A stretch of DNA of 38,427 nt from a candidate division FCPU426 bacterium (GTDB taxonomy: Bacteria > Oederibacteriota > JAJYGY01 > DAIDJD01): NCBI GenBank assembly GCA_027451505.1, contig DAIDJD010000055.1, forward strand, positions 1 to 38,427. The letters run 5' to 3'. This document shows positions 15,514 to 22,391 of this stretch, piece after piece (position 1 is the first letter of the stretch; the number at the start of each line of letters is the position of its first letter). The notes beneath the pieces were generated by a model that saw nothing but the letters and a program-made list of their open reading frames with translations, did not search any database and had not been told where the DNA came from. Both the position numbers and the translations under genes were made by a program.

Positions 15514-16272
15514 TTAAACCCCTGGTTTAGCCAAGCGGTAGCGGATTCGGGCCACGAAGGTCCCGTTGGCGGCTTCGTCGTCGCCAGGATCGTAGCCCTG
15601 CAGACCCCAGGGCGCCAGCGGGGAGCCATAAGGATCCCTGCCGAAGAAACCCTCCTCCAAGGCCCCGGGGTCGCGCACTTGGCTGTCGTCGGCCAGTTTC
15701 CGGTCCAGGTAGGTGGTTTCCAACGTCAGCACGACCGCGTCCCCGGGTTTGACGTCCAGCCCGTACCGGCCCGGGGCCGATTGCAGGGGCAGGCGCACTT
15801 CGTAGACCAGGGCCCCGTACAGCATCTCGGAACTCAGTTCGATGCCGTCGTCGCCCTGGTGCCAACGCCGCGGGTAGCCCTCCGCGGACGGTCCCAGAAG
15901 GGTCACCACCTGGTCCACCGTGTCCAGGGGCTCGACGCCGAGGGAAAACGAGGCCTTGGGTTTGAAGTCGATGCGCAGCCCGCGTTCCCCCTCGGGCCCG
16001 GCGAACAGGAGCAAAAGGGACTGGCCGTACTGGCCCACGAGCTGCTGCTGAAGCCCGGGGTCGTCGGTGGAGAAGCGCAGGTGCAAATCCTGGACGCTGT
16101 TGGCCGCCAGGACCTTGAGGGGACCCACGTCCGTCTCCGGGACATGGGCCCACACCGGGTCCATGTCCGCGAGGGCGGGCTGGACCGGGATCAGGTGCAG
16201 GCGGTTGGTGATGGGATCGAAGTCGGGCGGAAGCCCGGAACAGGCCCCGCACAGGAACGCGACGGCGGCCAA
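15514..16272 (-). CDS. Putative lipoprotein of unknown function, directly behind tRNA-Gly
   Basis: About 252 residues, no family recognised. The N-terminus LAAVAFLCGACSG is a short signal peptide with a weak lipobox, so an outer- or inner-membrane lipoprotein is likely. The mature part is rich in beta-type segments (LRIDFKPKASFSLGV, ALVYEVRLPLQ) and ends FVARIRYRLAKPGV, compatible with a beta-sandwich. The open frame runs upstream through the tRNA-Gly gene, so the start must lie after it. The only start codon before the hydrophobic core is TTG at 16272, 7 nt after the tRNA CCA end and without a ribosome binding site. The mRNA is thus probably co-transcribed with the tRNA and released by processing. 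Function unknown; start uncertain. Confidence 0.62.
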   Translation of the reverse strand: MAAVAFLCGACSGLPPDFDPITNRLHLIPVQPALADMDPVWAHVPETDVGPLKVLAANSVQDLHLRFSTDDPGLQQQLVGQYGQSLLLLFAGPEGERGLRIDFKPKASFSLGVEPLDTVDQVVTLLGPSAEGYPRRWHQGDDGIELSSEMLYGALVYEVRLPLQSAPGRYGLDVKPGDAVVLTLETTYLDRKLADDSQVRDPGALEEGFFGRDPYGSPLAPWGLQGYDPGDDEAANGTFVARIRYRLAKPGV

Positions 16273-16278
16273 TAAAAA

Positions 16279-16352
16279 TGGAGCGGGAGAAGGGAATCGA
16301 ACCCTCGTGTGCAGCTTGGGAAGCTGCCATTCTGCCACTGAATTACTCCCGC
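16279..16352 (-). tRNA. tRNA-Gly (CCC anticodon)
   Basis: The minus strand folds as a cloverleaf: 7-bp acceptor GCGGGAG/CTCCCGC, anticodon stem GCAGC/GCTGC with loop TTCCCAA (anticodon CCC), and T-arm GAGGGTTCGATTCCCTT. Discriminator T and an encoded CCA complete the 3' end (74 nt). Confidence 0.93.
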
Positions 16353-16363
16353 GCAATGTGCGT

Positions 16364-16391
16364 ATCATACCCGCTCCGCCTCCGGAGACAA
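16364..16391 (-). promoter_or_regulatory. Sigma-70-type promoter for tRNA-Gly
   Basis: On minus, TTGTCT (16386-16391), 16-nt spacer, TATGAT (16364-16369). Transcription would start near 16358, six bases before the tRNA. The spacer end GGCGGAGCGGG also precedes the -10 at 20969-20974. Confidence 0.65.
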
Positions 16392-16420
16392 GCGGAAAAT
16401 GTCCCCCCAGCCCGCCGGGC

Positions 16421-17137
16421 TCAGCGCCCGGCCCCGGCGGCCTCCAGGGTCCCGACCAGCACCCGGGGGCTTCCCAAGGGTTCCCAGGCCAGCAGGGTTC
16501 CGTCCTGGTTGAAGCCCACGCGCTGGGCGTTGCCCACGGGCGCGGCCGAGGCCCGGGACAGGTCCAGGAGGCAACGCCCTATGCCGTTGCTGTTCATGAT
16601 CCAGAGCTTCCCCCAGTACGCGAAGACCAGCTTGGTCCCGTCGGGGGTGTAGGCCAGGGTGCCGTCCAGATGTCCCTGGGCTTGGAACAGGAGCCGGGGC
16701 TTGGCCTGGGCGCCCCGCGAGGGGCGCACCTGGTAGATGCCGCGGCGGTAGTCCTTCCAATCCATGGCGCAATAGGCCACGCGGCGGGAATCCGGCGACC
16801 ACACGGGCTGGTAGGCGTTGTGGCAGTTCTCCAGGCGCACCACGGGGCCGCCGCGGCGGCGGTAGAAGAGCCAGTAACCGTCCTTGTCGCTTCCCCTCCA
16901 CACCGCGGCCTGTCCGTCCGGCGAGGGCACCACCACCGTGGCCCGGGGATCCTGGTAGCGGACCTGCCAGGGGAAGGTCCCATCGGAGGCGGGCCACGCC
17001 TCCAGAACCCGAACCCCCTCCAGGCGCAGGCGGGTGGCGTCCACCGCGGCCAAGGGGAAATCATGGGCCGGCGCCGGGGCCGTCCAAAGCGCGGATCCCA
17101 GCGACGCCAGCGCGGCCAAGACGAAACGGGACTTCAT
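16421..17137 (-). CDS. Secreted TolB-like beta-propeller protein
   Basis: A 238-residue exported protein. The signal peptide (MKSRFVLAALASLGSALW, cleavage after APAPA) is followed by PD40/WD40-like blades seen in TolB and related propellers: VVVPSPDGQAAVW, PVWSPDSRRVAYCAMD, LAYTPDGTKLVFAY and GFNQDGTLLAWEPLG. It is too short for a full six-blade propeller and no enzymatic motif is visible, so a periplasmic binding or scaffold role is the most that can be said. The ATG at 17137 has a GGGAGG site. It follows queA by 41 nt and is probably the last protein gene of that operon. Confidence 0.75.
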   Translation of the reverse strand: MKSRFVLAALASLGSALWTAPAPAHDFPLAAVDATRLRLEGVRVLEAWPASDGTFPWQVRYQDPRATVVVPSPDGQAAVWRGSDKDGYWLFYRRRGGPVVRLENCHNAYQPVWSPDSRRVAYCAMDWKDYRRGIYQVRPSRGAQAKPRLLFQAQGHLDGTLAYTPDGTKLVFAYWGKLWIMNSNGIGRCLLDLSRASAAPVGNAQRVGFNQDGTLLAWEPLGSPRVLVGTLEAAGAGR

Positions 17138-17178
17138 GCTTGGGTTCCCTCCCTTAGGTTGCGAATGCGCCGGCCCCT

Positions 17179-18240
17179 TCACAGGAACAGGCAGGCGTCC
17201 CCATAGCTCAGGAACCGGTAGCCGCGGGCCAGGCACTCGGCGTAGAGCCGCAGAAGCCCCTCGCGCTCCCAGAACGCCGCCACCAGGGGGAGAAGGGTCG
17301 AGCGCGGCTGGTGGAAATTCGTCAACAGGCCCCGCGCCGTCCGGAAGCGGTGGCCGGGGGTGATGAACAGACGCGTCCGCACCCACCCGTCCCGCCATCC
17401 GCCGTCGGCCCGGACGCAGCTCTCCAGCGTGCGCAGGACCGTGGTGCCCACCGCGACCACCCGTCCGCCCCGGGCGGCGCAGGCGTCCATGGCGCGGGCG
17501 GCCTCCGGCGGGACCCGGCACACCTCCTCGTGCATGGGGTGCGCCAGCAGGTCCTCGGTCTTGACCGGGCTGAAGGTCCCCGCGCCCACGTGCAGGGTCA
17601 CGTGGGTGTGGGCGATCCCGCGCCGCTGGAGGGCCTTGAGCAGGCCCGCGGTGAAGTGCAGGCCGGCCGTCGGGGCCGCGACGCTCCCGGGGATTCGGGC
17701 GTAGACGTTCTGGTAGAGGCGGGCGTCCCGGGAACGCTGGCGGGCCGCCGGCAAGCGGTCCCTGTGGATGTACGGCGGCAGCGGCGGCAGGCCCATGGCC
17801 CGCAGCCGGGCCTCGTCCAGGGGGCCGTCCCCCCGGAACGAGAGTTCGAAGATCCCGTCCGGCCTGCGGGATTCCAGGATGAAACGTCCCGCGCCCGGCG
17901 CGAGTTCCGGGGCCAAAGCTTCCCCGAAGCGCACCCTCCCGGCCGGACGCAGGAAGGCCGGCAAGGGCCCCCGCGCCAAGGGATCCAGCAGGAAGACCTC
18001 CACCGCCCCGCCGCTGGGGCGCCGGCAGGGGATGCGCGCGGGCAGGACCCGCGAATCGTTGAGGACCAGAAGGTCGCCCGCGGCGAGGTGGGCCCCCAGG
18101 CGGGAGAAGCGCGTGTGCTCGACGCTCCCGCGGGCCCGGTCCACCACGGCCAGCCGGCAAAGGTCCCGCCGCGGGGCGGGGACCTGGGCGATGGCCTCCT
18201 GGGGGAGGGCGTAGTCGAAGTCGGCGGTCCGCAGGCCCAT
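17179..18240 (-). CDS. queA: S-adenosylmethionine:tRNA ribosyltransferase-isomerase
   Basis: QueA transfers and isomerises the ribosyl part of SAM onto 7-aminomethyl-7-deazaguanine in tRNA, making epoxyqueuosine at the wobble position of GUN anticodons. The 353-residue length is typical. Family motifs visible are the N-terminal LRTADFDYALPQEAIAQ, LLVLNDSRVLPAR, GSVAAPTAGLHFT, VTLHVGAGTFSPVK, GRVVAVGTTVLRTLE, and the C-terminal LLTNFHQPRSTLLPLVAAF and RFLSYGDACLF. The ATG at 18240 is 8 nt after the SpoIID-protein stop, with AGG immediately before it, so translation is probably coupled. Confidence 0.95.
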   Translation of the reverse strand: MGLRTADFDYALPQEAIAQVPAPRRDLCRLAVVDRARGSVEHTRFSRLGAHLAAGDLLVLNDSRVLPARIPCRRPSGGAVEVFLLDPLARGPLPAFLRPAGRVRFGEALAPELAPGAGRFILESRRPDGIFELSFRGDGPLDEARLRAMGLPPLPPYIHRDRLPAARQRSRDARLYQNVYARIPGSVAAPTAGLHFTAGLLKALQRRGIAHTHVTLHVGAGTFSPVKTEDLLAHPMHEEVCRVPPEAARAMDACAARGGRVVAVGTTVLRTLESCVRADGGWRDGWVRTRLFITPGHRFRTARGLLTNFHQPRSTLLPLVAAFWEREGLLRLYAECLARGYRFLSYGDACLFL

Positions 18241-18248
18241 CCTGAGCC

Positions 18249-19481
18249 CTATTCCCGCAGCGTCGCCAGCGTGGTGCCTGGGTAGTAGAAATAAAGGATG
18301 GCCCGGTAGTCCCATCCGGCCCGGGCCTGGGCGAAGGCCCCCTCCTGGGAAAGGCCCACGCCGTGGCCCCAGCCCCGCCCGCGGAACTCCAGGATCCCGT
18401 CCCGGTCGGCGAGGCTGAAATGGGTGCTGCGCAGGCGATCCGGGCCGAGCGCCTCGCGGAAGGCGTTGGCCCCGACCTTGTGGGTCCTCCCCGAATCGTC
18501 CACCAGCACCAGGGTGCGCCAGCGTCCGTTCCAGGACCGCGCGCCCGGGCGCACGGCCCGCAGCCCGCCCTTGAGCAGCCCGGCGGCCCTCAACCGCTGG
18601 CCCGCCTCCTCCAGCGGCACGGACCACTTCCAACGGTAGTGCGGTCCACCCTCGCTCCAGGGGTCGTCGACGCCTCGCAGGTAGGGCGGGGTCGGCGCCC
18701 CGGAGCCCCAGACTTCCCCGGCGTTCGCCGTGGCTCCGCCGCTGTTGCTGTGGAAGTACGTGCGCGCCACCCGCCCCTTCCAGGCCAGCACCTGGCCGCG
18801 GGTCTCCCGGACGGCCCGGTCGGTGGCGGGGCGTTCGGCCTCCCGCGATCCGTAGACCTGGCTGTCGCTGCTGTCGTCGAGGTCCCAGGCCTTCCCCGCG
18901 GAACGGCCCAGTTCCCACACCGCGAAGCTCCGGGCCGCCACGGCCTGGGCCTCGAGCGCCTCCATGGGGCCGCGGGCCTCGACCTCGCGGGGAAGCACGC
19001 CGCGCAGGTAGTCCTCCAGGCCGACCACGTTCACCAGCGCCAGGCGCCCGGCCAGGGCCTCCAGAAGCAGCCCCCCGCGGTAGCGTCGTCCCTCCACCCG
19101 CACCGCTTCCCCGGGGCGCAGGGGCAGCACCCAGGCCCGGGACGCGTGCAGCCCCTCGCCGTTGAGGGCGATCTGGCCGCCCCGCGCCTCCAAGCCGGCC
19201 CGGGCCGTGGCCGGGAGTTCGGCCAACACGGTGCCGTCGGGCGCCTCAAGCTTGAGCCCGCCGGGAGCGGAGGCCCGCAGGCCGTCCGGCCCCATGCGCA
19301 GCAGCACGCGCAGGCGAAGCCCATCCAGCCGAAGCGGGGGCGGCCCGGCCTGGTCGCCGGAGCGGGATGGGCCCGGAGAGGCGCATCCCGCCGCCAGGGC
19401 CAGCGCGGCGGAGATTCCGGCGGCGGCGAGCGCCGCGAGCCCGGCTCGCCTGGCCCGGGCTCCGGAAGGGCCCGACGTCAA
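18249..19481 (-). CDS. SpoIID/LytB-domain lipoprotein
   Basis: A 410-residue protein with an N-terminal hydrophobic stretch ending in the lipobox LAAGC, so it should be lipid-anchored. The SpoIID domain occupies about residues 130-400: VVGLEDYLRGVLPREV, EALEAQAVAARSFAV, DSSDSQVYGS, TYFHSNSGGATANAGEVWG, FRGRGWGHGVGLSQEGA and ILYFYYPGT. In spore formers SpoIID is a peptidoglycan lytic transglycosylase acting on denuded glycans; in non-spore-formers such proteins are probably cell-wall hydrolases. The TTG at 19481 is used because it overlaps the preceding stop as TTGA and is the only start before the signal peptide. Confidence 0.88.
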   Translation of the reverse strand: MTSGPSGARARRAGLAALAAAGISAALALAAGCASPGPSRSGDQAGPPPLRLDGLRLRVLLRMGPDGLRASAPGGLKLEAPDGTVLAELPATARAGLEARGGQIALNGEGLHASRAWVLPLRPGEAVRVEGRRYRGGLLLEALAGRLALVNVVGLEDYLRGVLPREVEARGPMEALEAQAVAARSFAVWELGRSAGKAWDLDDSSDSQVYGSREAERPATDRAVRETRGQVLAWKGRVARTYFHSNSGGATANAGEVWGSGAPTPPYLRGVDDPWSEGGPHYRWKWSVPLEEAGQRLRAAGLLKGGLRAVRPGARSWNGRWRTLVLVDDSGRTHKVGANAFREALGPDRLRSTHFSLADRDGILEFRGRGWGHGVGLSQEGAFAQARAGWDYRAILYFYYPGTTLATLRE

Positions 19482-20335
19482 GCCAAGTCCAGCTCGAAGT
19501 GGTTCTCCGCGGTGCGCTTGAACCCGTGTTCGTCGAAGATGACCATGGCGATGCGCATGTTCAAGTCGGTGTCGGCCAGGACCTTGCGGTATCCCGCCTC
19601 GCGGGCCTGGCGCACCGCCTCGGCCACCAGGCTCTTGCCGATGCCGTTGCCGCGGTACTGCGGGGGCACGTAGAGCCTCTTGATCTCGCCCTGGCCCTCC
19701 TGGACCTTCTTCAGCCCCACCATGCCGGCGGCCTCGCCCTCGTAGGTGGCAAGCAGAAGGCGGCCCGCCTTGGCCGGGGAATAGGGCCCCGGCAGGTCGG
19801 CCATCTCGGCCTCGAAGTTCACGCCGCGGAACTCGTAGCCGCGCAATTGGGAGTACTCCTCGAAGAGCTGCCGCACCATGGCCACGTTCTCCGGGCTGAT
19901 GGCCTGGATCACGCGCACGGAACGGGCGTCCTCGTCGACGCGCTCGGTCACGCCCACCTTGGCGGTGGCCTCGATCTCGACGAGGATGTCCGGGTTGATG
20001 AAGCCCAGGACCTGGACGATGGTGGTGGCGGGCTTGATGCGCTCGAAGGCCTCGTGGTGGGCCCGGCCCACCGCCTCCCAGTCCTCGAGCCGCTTCAGGT
20101 ACACGCGGGTGTGGACCACGTCCTTGATGTCCGCGCCGGCCTTGAACAGCGCCCCCTGGATCCAGCTCAGGGCGCGGCGGGCTTGGCTGTAGGCGTCGCC
20201 TTTGGCCACGGCCGCGGCCGCGTCGTCGAGCCCGGCCGTGGCCGAGACGTGCACGGTGGTCCCGACCCGGACGGCGCGGGAATAGGCCAGCTTCTCCTCC
20301 CAGGGGGAGCCGGTGTTCACGTTTTTGCGGCGCAT
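19478..20335 (-). CDS. Fusion of RidA-like domain and GNAT acetyltransferase
   Basis: A 285-residue two-domain protein. Residues about 1-125 are a YjgF/YER057c/UK114 (Rid) domain: AYSRAVRVGTTVHVSATAG, DVVHTRVYLKRLEDWEAVG and VEIEATAKV. Where active RidA deaminases have Pro-Ala-Arg-Ser, this one has Pro-Ala-Thr-Thr (KPATTIVQV), so the catalytic arginine is missing. Residues about 135-285 are a GNAT domain with the acetyl-CoA loop YRGNGIGKSL and the C-terminal GFKRTAENHFELDLA. The substrate of neither half is known. A GAGG site lies 5 nt before the ATG at 20335. A stand-alone Rid protein with a similar N-terminus is encoded at 31690-32055. Confidence 0.85.
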   Translation of the reverse strand: MRRKNVNTGSPWEEKLAYSRAVRVGTTVHVSATAGLDDAAAAVAKGDAYSQARRALSWIQGALFKAGADIKDVVHTRVYLKRLEDWEAVGRAHHEAFERIKPATTIVQVLGFINPDILVEIEATAKVGVTERVDEDARSVRVIQAISPENVAMVRQLFEEYSQLRGYEFRGVNFEAEMADLPGPYSPAKAGRLLLATYEGEAAGMVGLKKVQEGQGEIKRLYVPPQYRGNGIGKSLVAEAVRQAREAGYRKVLADTDLNMRIAMVIFDEHGFKRTAENHFELDLA

Positions 20336-20435
20336 GGTTTCCTCAAGACAAGGGCGGGACGCGGGTTGCGATGGGAAGGCTCCATTGAAGCACAATCCCG
20401 CCGCCCCTTCCATAGGGCGCGGGACTCGGGCGCGC

Positions 20436-20960
20436 TCAGGGGCGGTAGCGGTAGGAGCGCCCCTCGCCGGGACGGAAGCCCCGGAGGAAGCCGCCCCCGT
20501 ACCCGATGGCGTTGAGCTTGAACGCCAGGAGGCGCAAGAACAAGGGCCCCGCGACCAGGGTCCCCTCTTCGTGCTCCCGGGCCAGCTGCACCAGCCGCAC
20601 CCCGGTTTCGACCACCCGACGGCGGACCTCCTCGGCCGGCTCCGCGGCTGGCGCGGGGTGGGCCATCCAGCGCAGAAGGCGCCAGGCCTCCGGTCCCCGG
20701 GACGGACCCAAGTCCGGCTCGGCATAGAGGCGCTTGACCTCGAGACGGCGGTCGGGATACAGGCGGCGGGCCGTGGCCAGGGCCTCGGGCTGGGGGCCGC
20801 ACAGCACGGTGGCGCCGGGCCCGTGCAGGGGCTCCAGCCGCCGCTCATTCCCGGCGGCGCACTGGCACCGCAGGGACAAGCTGGAGGCCCGCAGCGGGGC
20901 GGCCGGGGCCGGGGTTGGGGCGCCGGATGGGACGGTCGAAACGGCTTCAGGGGTTTCCAT
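20436..20960 (-). CDS. Degenerate histidine-phosphatase-like protein
   Basis: A 174-residue protein of uncertain family. The order of segments recalls a phosphoglycerate-mutase-type histidine phosphatase: SLSLRCQCAAGNER where an LRHG motif would stand, VLCGPQPEALATARRLYP resembling SPLxRAxxTA, and LVAGPLFLRLLAFKLN near the VSHG position. The catalytic histidines are absent in all these places, so it would be inactive as a phosphatase, or the resemblance is accidental. The N-terminal 30 residues are Pro/Ala-rich. The ATG at 20960 has no ribosome binding site but has TATAAT 8 nt upstream, suggesting a leaderless transcript. Confidence 0.6.
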   Translation of the reverse strand: METPEAVSTVPSGAPTPAPAAPLRASSLSLRCQCAAGNERRLEPLHGPGATVLCGPQPEALATARRLYPDRRLEVKRLYAEPDLGPSRGPEAWRLLRWMAHPAPAAEPAEEVRRRVVETGVRLVQLAREHEEGTLVAGPLFLRLLAFKLNAIGYGGGFLRGFRPGEGRSYRYRP

Positions 20961-20968
20961 GGCCGCGC

Positions 20969-20974
20969 ATTATA
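20969..20974 (-). promoter_or_regulatory. -10 element immediately upstream of the 20960 start
   Basis: TATAAT on minus, preceded by GCGGAGCGGG as in the tRNA-Gly promoter. No good -35 is found. The predicted start site (about 20962) is within 2-3 nt of the ATG, which would make the mRNA leaderless. Confidence 0.45.
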
Positions 20975-20991
20975 CCCGCTCCGCTTGGACC

Positions 20992-21021
20992 TTGCATCCC
21001 AGGCGGCTTTGGGACTACCAT
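20992..21021 (+). promoter_or_regulatory. Possible promoter of citrate synthase gene
   Basis: TTGCAT (20992-20997), 18-nt spacer, TACCAT (21016-21021), giving a leader of about 110 nt. An overlapping weak sigma-54-like element (TGGCAAAGGTTGGGCA, 21021-21036) keeps the GG and GC but not TTGC. Neither is convincing. Confidence 0.3.
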
Positions 21022-21136
21022 GGCAAAGGTTGGGCAAGGCCTTGGGACACACGGGTTTTTCGGCACCGTATTCCTGAGCCACGCCGCCTTAGGACGGCGC
21101 GGGATCCCCACCAAACTTCCTTGGACGAGGTGGAGC

Positions 21137-22324
21137 ATGGCTGGAGCAGGACTGGAGGACATCGTCGCGGGCGAGACCTCCATCAGCACGATCGACGGCA
21201 AGCGCGGGGTTTTGACCTACCGCGGTATTTCGATCCACGAAATGGCGGACCATTCCAGCTTTGAGGAGACGGTCTTCCTGCTTTGGTACGGCCGCCTGCC
21301 CAAGGCCGCCGAACTCGACGACTTCCGCAACGCCCTCTCCCGCGAGACGGTGATGGAGGATCGCGTGGCCGCCTGGCTCAAGAGCCTGCCGGCCGAGGCC
21401 AATCCCATGAGCCTTCTGCGCACCGGCGTCAGCCTTCTGGGCCTGGCCGACCCGGAGGAGGGGGCCTCGGTGACGCCCGAGCCCTGGAAGGAGGGCTTCC
21501 GCTACATGGGCCAGCTCACCTCCGGCGCCCCGGGCTTCGGCCGGGACCATCCCCAGAGCCGCAAGGCCATCCGCCTTCTGGGGCGCATGACCACCCTGGT
21601 GCCGGCCATCCAGAGGGTGATGAAGGGCCAGCCCTTCGTCGAGCCCAAGGCCGGCCGGAGCGTGGCCTTCAACTTCCTGCGCTGCCTCACGGGCAAGGAC
21701 CCCGAGGAGGGGAGCGAGAAGATCTTCGACAAGTGCCTGATCCTCCACGCCGACCACGAGTTCAACGCCAGCACCTTCACGGCGCGGGTGGCGGCCGCCA
21801 CGCTGAGCGACCTGCACAGTTCCGTGGTGGCGGCCATCGGGGCGCTCAAGGGGCCCCTGCACGGCGGCGCCAACACCGAGGTGATGCGCATGCTCCTGGA
21901 GGTGAAGGAGCCCTCCAAGGCCAAGGCCTGGGTCAAGGACGCCCTGGAGAGGAAGCGCAAGATCATGGGCTTCGGCCACCGCATGTACAAGACCGAGGAC
22001 CCGCGCGCCACGCACCTGCGCCGCATGAGCGAGAGCCTGTGCGCCAAGGTGGGCCAGCCCCAGTGGTACGAGATGAGCCGCCTCATCGAGGAGGCCATGT
22101 GGGAGCTCAAGGCCATCAAGCCCAATGTGGACTTCTATTCGGCCAGCACCTATTACTGCATGGGCATAGACCCGGAGATGTTCACGCCCATCTTCGCCCT
22201 CAGCCGCCTCAGCGGCTGGACCGCCCACATCTTCGAGCAGCAGGCCAACAACCGCCTCATCCGGCCCGTGGGGGAATGGGTGGGACCCCAGGAGGCGCAC
22301 TGGGAGCCCATGGAGAAGCGCTAG
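21137..22324 (+). CDS. gltA: Citrate synthase
   Basis: A 395-residue type I citrate synthase condensing oxaloacetate and acetyl-CoA. The N-terminal GETSISTIDGKRGVLTYRGISIHE is characteristic. The catalytic residues lie in ILHADHEFNASTFTARV, GPLHGGANTEVM and GFGHRMYKTEDPRA, and the C-terminal NRLIRPVGEWVG carries an arginine of the substrate site. The ATG at 21137 is preferred over upstream in-frame starts because the protein family begins there and GAGG lies 6 nt upstream. It is the only plus-strand gene in this part and is followed by a strong intrinsic terminator. A 2-methylcitrate synthase is less likely but cannot be excluded by eye. Confidence 0.92.
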   Translation: MAGAGLEDIVAGETSISTIDGKRGVLTYRGISIHEMADHSSFEETVFLLWYGRLPKAAELDDFRNALSRETVMEDRVAAWLKSLPAEANPMSLLRTGVSLLGLADPEEGASVTPEPWKEGFRYMGQLTSGAPGFGRDHPQSRKAIRLLGRMTTLVPAIQRVMKGQPFVEPKAGRSVAFNFLRCLTGKDPEEGSEKIFDKCLILHADHEFNASTFTARVAAATLSDLHSSVVAAIGALKGPLHGGANTEVMRMLLEVKEPSKAKAWVKDALERKRKIMGFGHRMYKTEDPRATHLRRMSESLCAKVGQPQWYEMSRLIEEAMWELKAIKPNVDFYSASTYYCMGIDPEMFTPIFALSRLSGWTAHIFEQQANNRLIRPVGEWVGPQEAHWEPMEKR

Positions 22325-22327
22325 TCC

Positions 22328-22346
22328 CTTGGATCGAGGATCCAAG
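22328..22346 (+). other. Perfect 8-bp hairpin after citrate synthase
   Basis: CTTGGATC and GATCCAAG pair around GAG directly after the stop codon and directly before the main terminator. It may protect the 3' end or act as part of a tandem terminator. Confidence 0.4.
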
Positions 22347-22379
22347 GCCCGCCCCCTTCCCCAGGGGGCGGGCTTTTTT
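22347..22379 (+). terminator. Rho-independent terminator of citrate synthase
   Basis: GCCCGCCCCC and GGGGGCGGGC form a perfect 10-bp GC stem with a 7-nt loop, followed by six T residues on the plus strand. The convergent membrane-protein gene ends 13 bp beyond. Confidence 0.93.
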
Positions 22380-22391
22380 GTGCCCGAAGCC

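Noticed and set aside
21021-21036. Sigma-54 promoter before citrate synthase
   Set aside because: Keeps the GG and GC positions but reads GGGC instead of TTGC at -12, and no activator gene is nearby.
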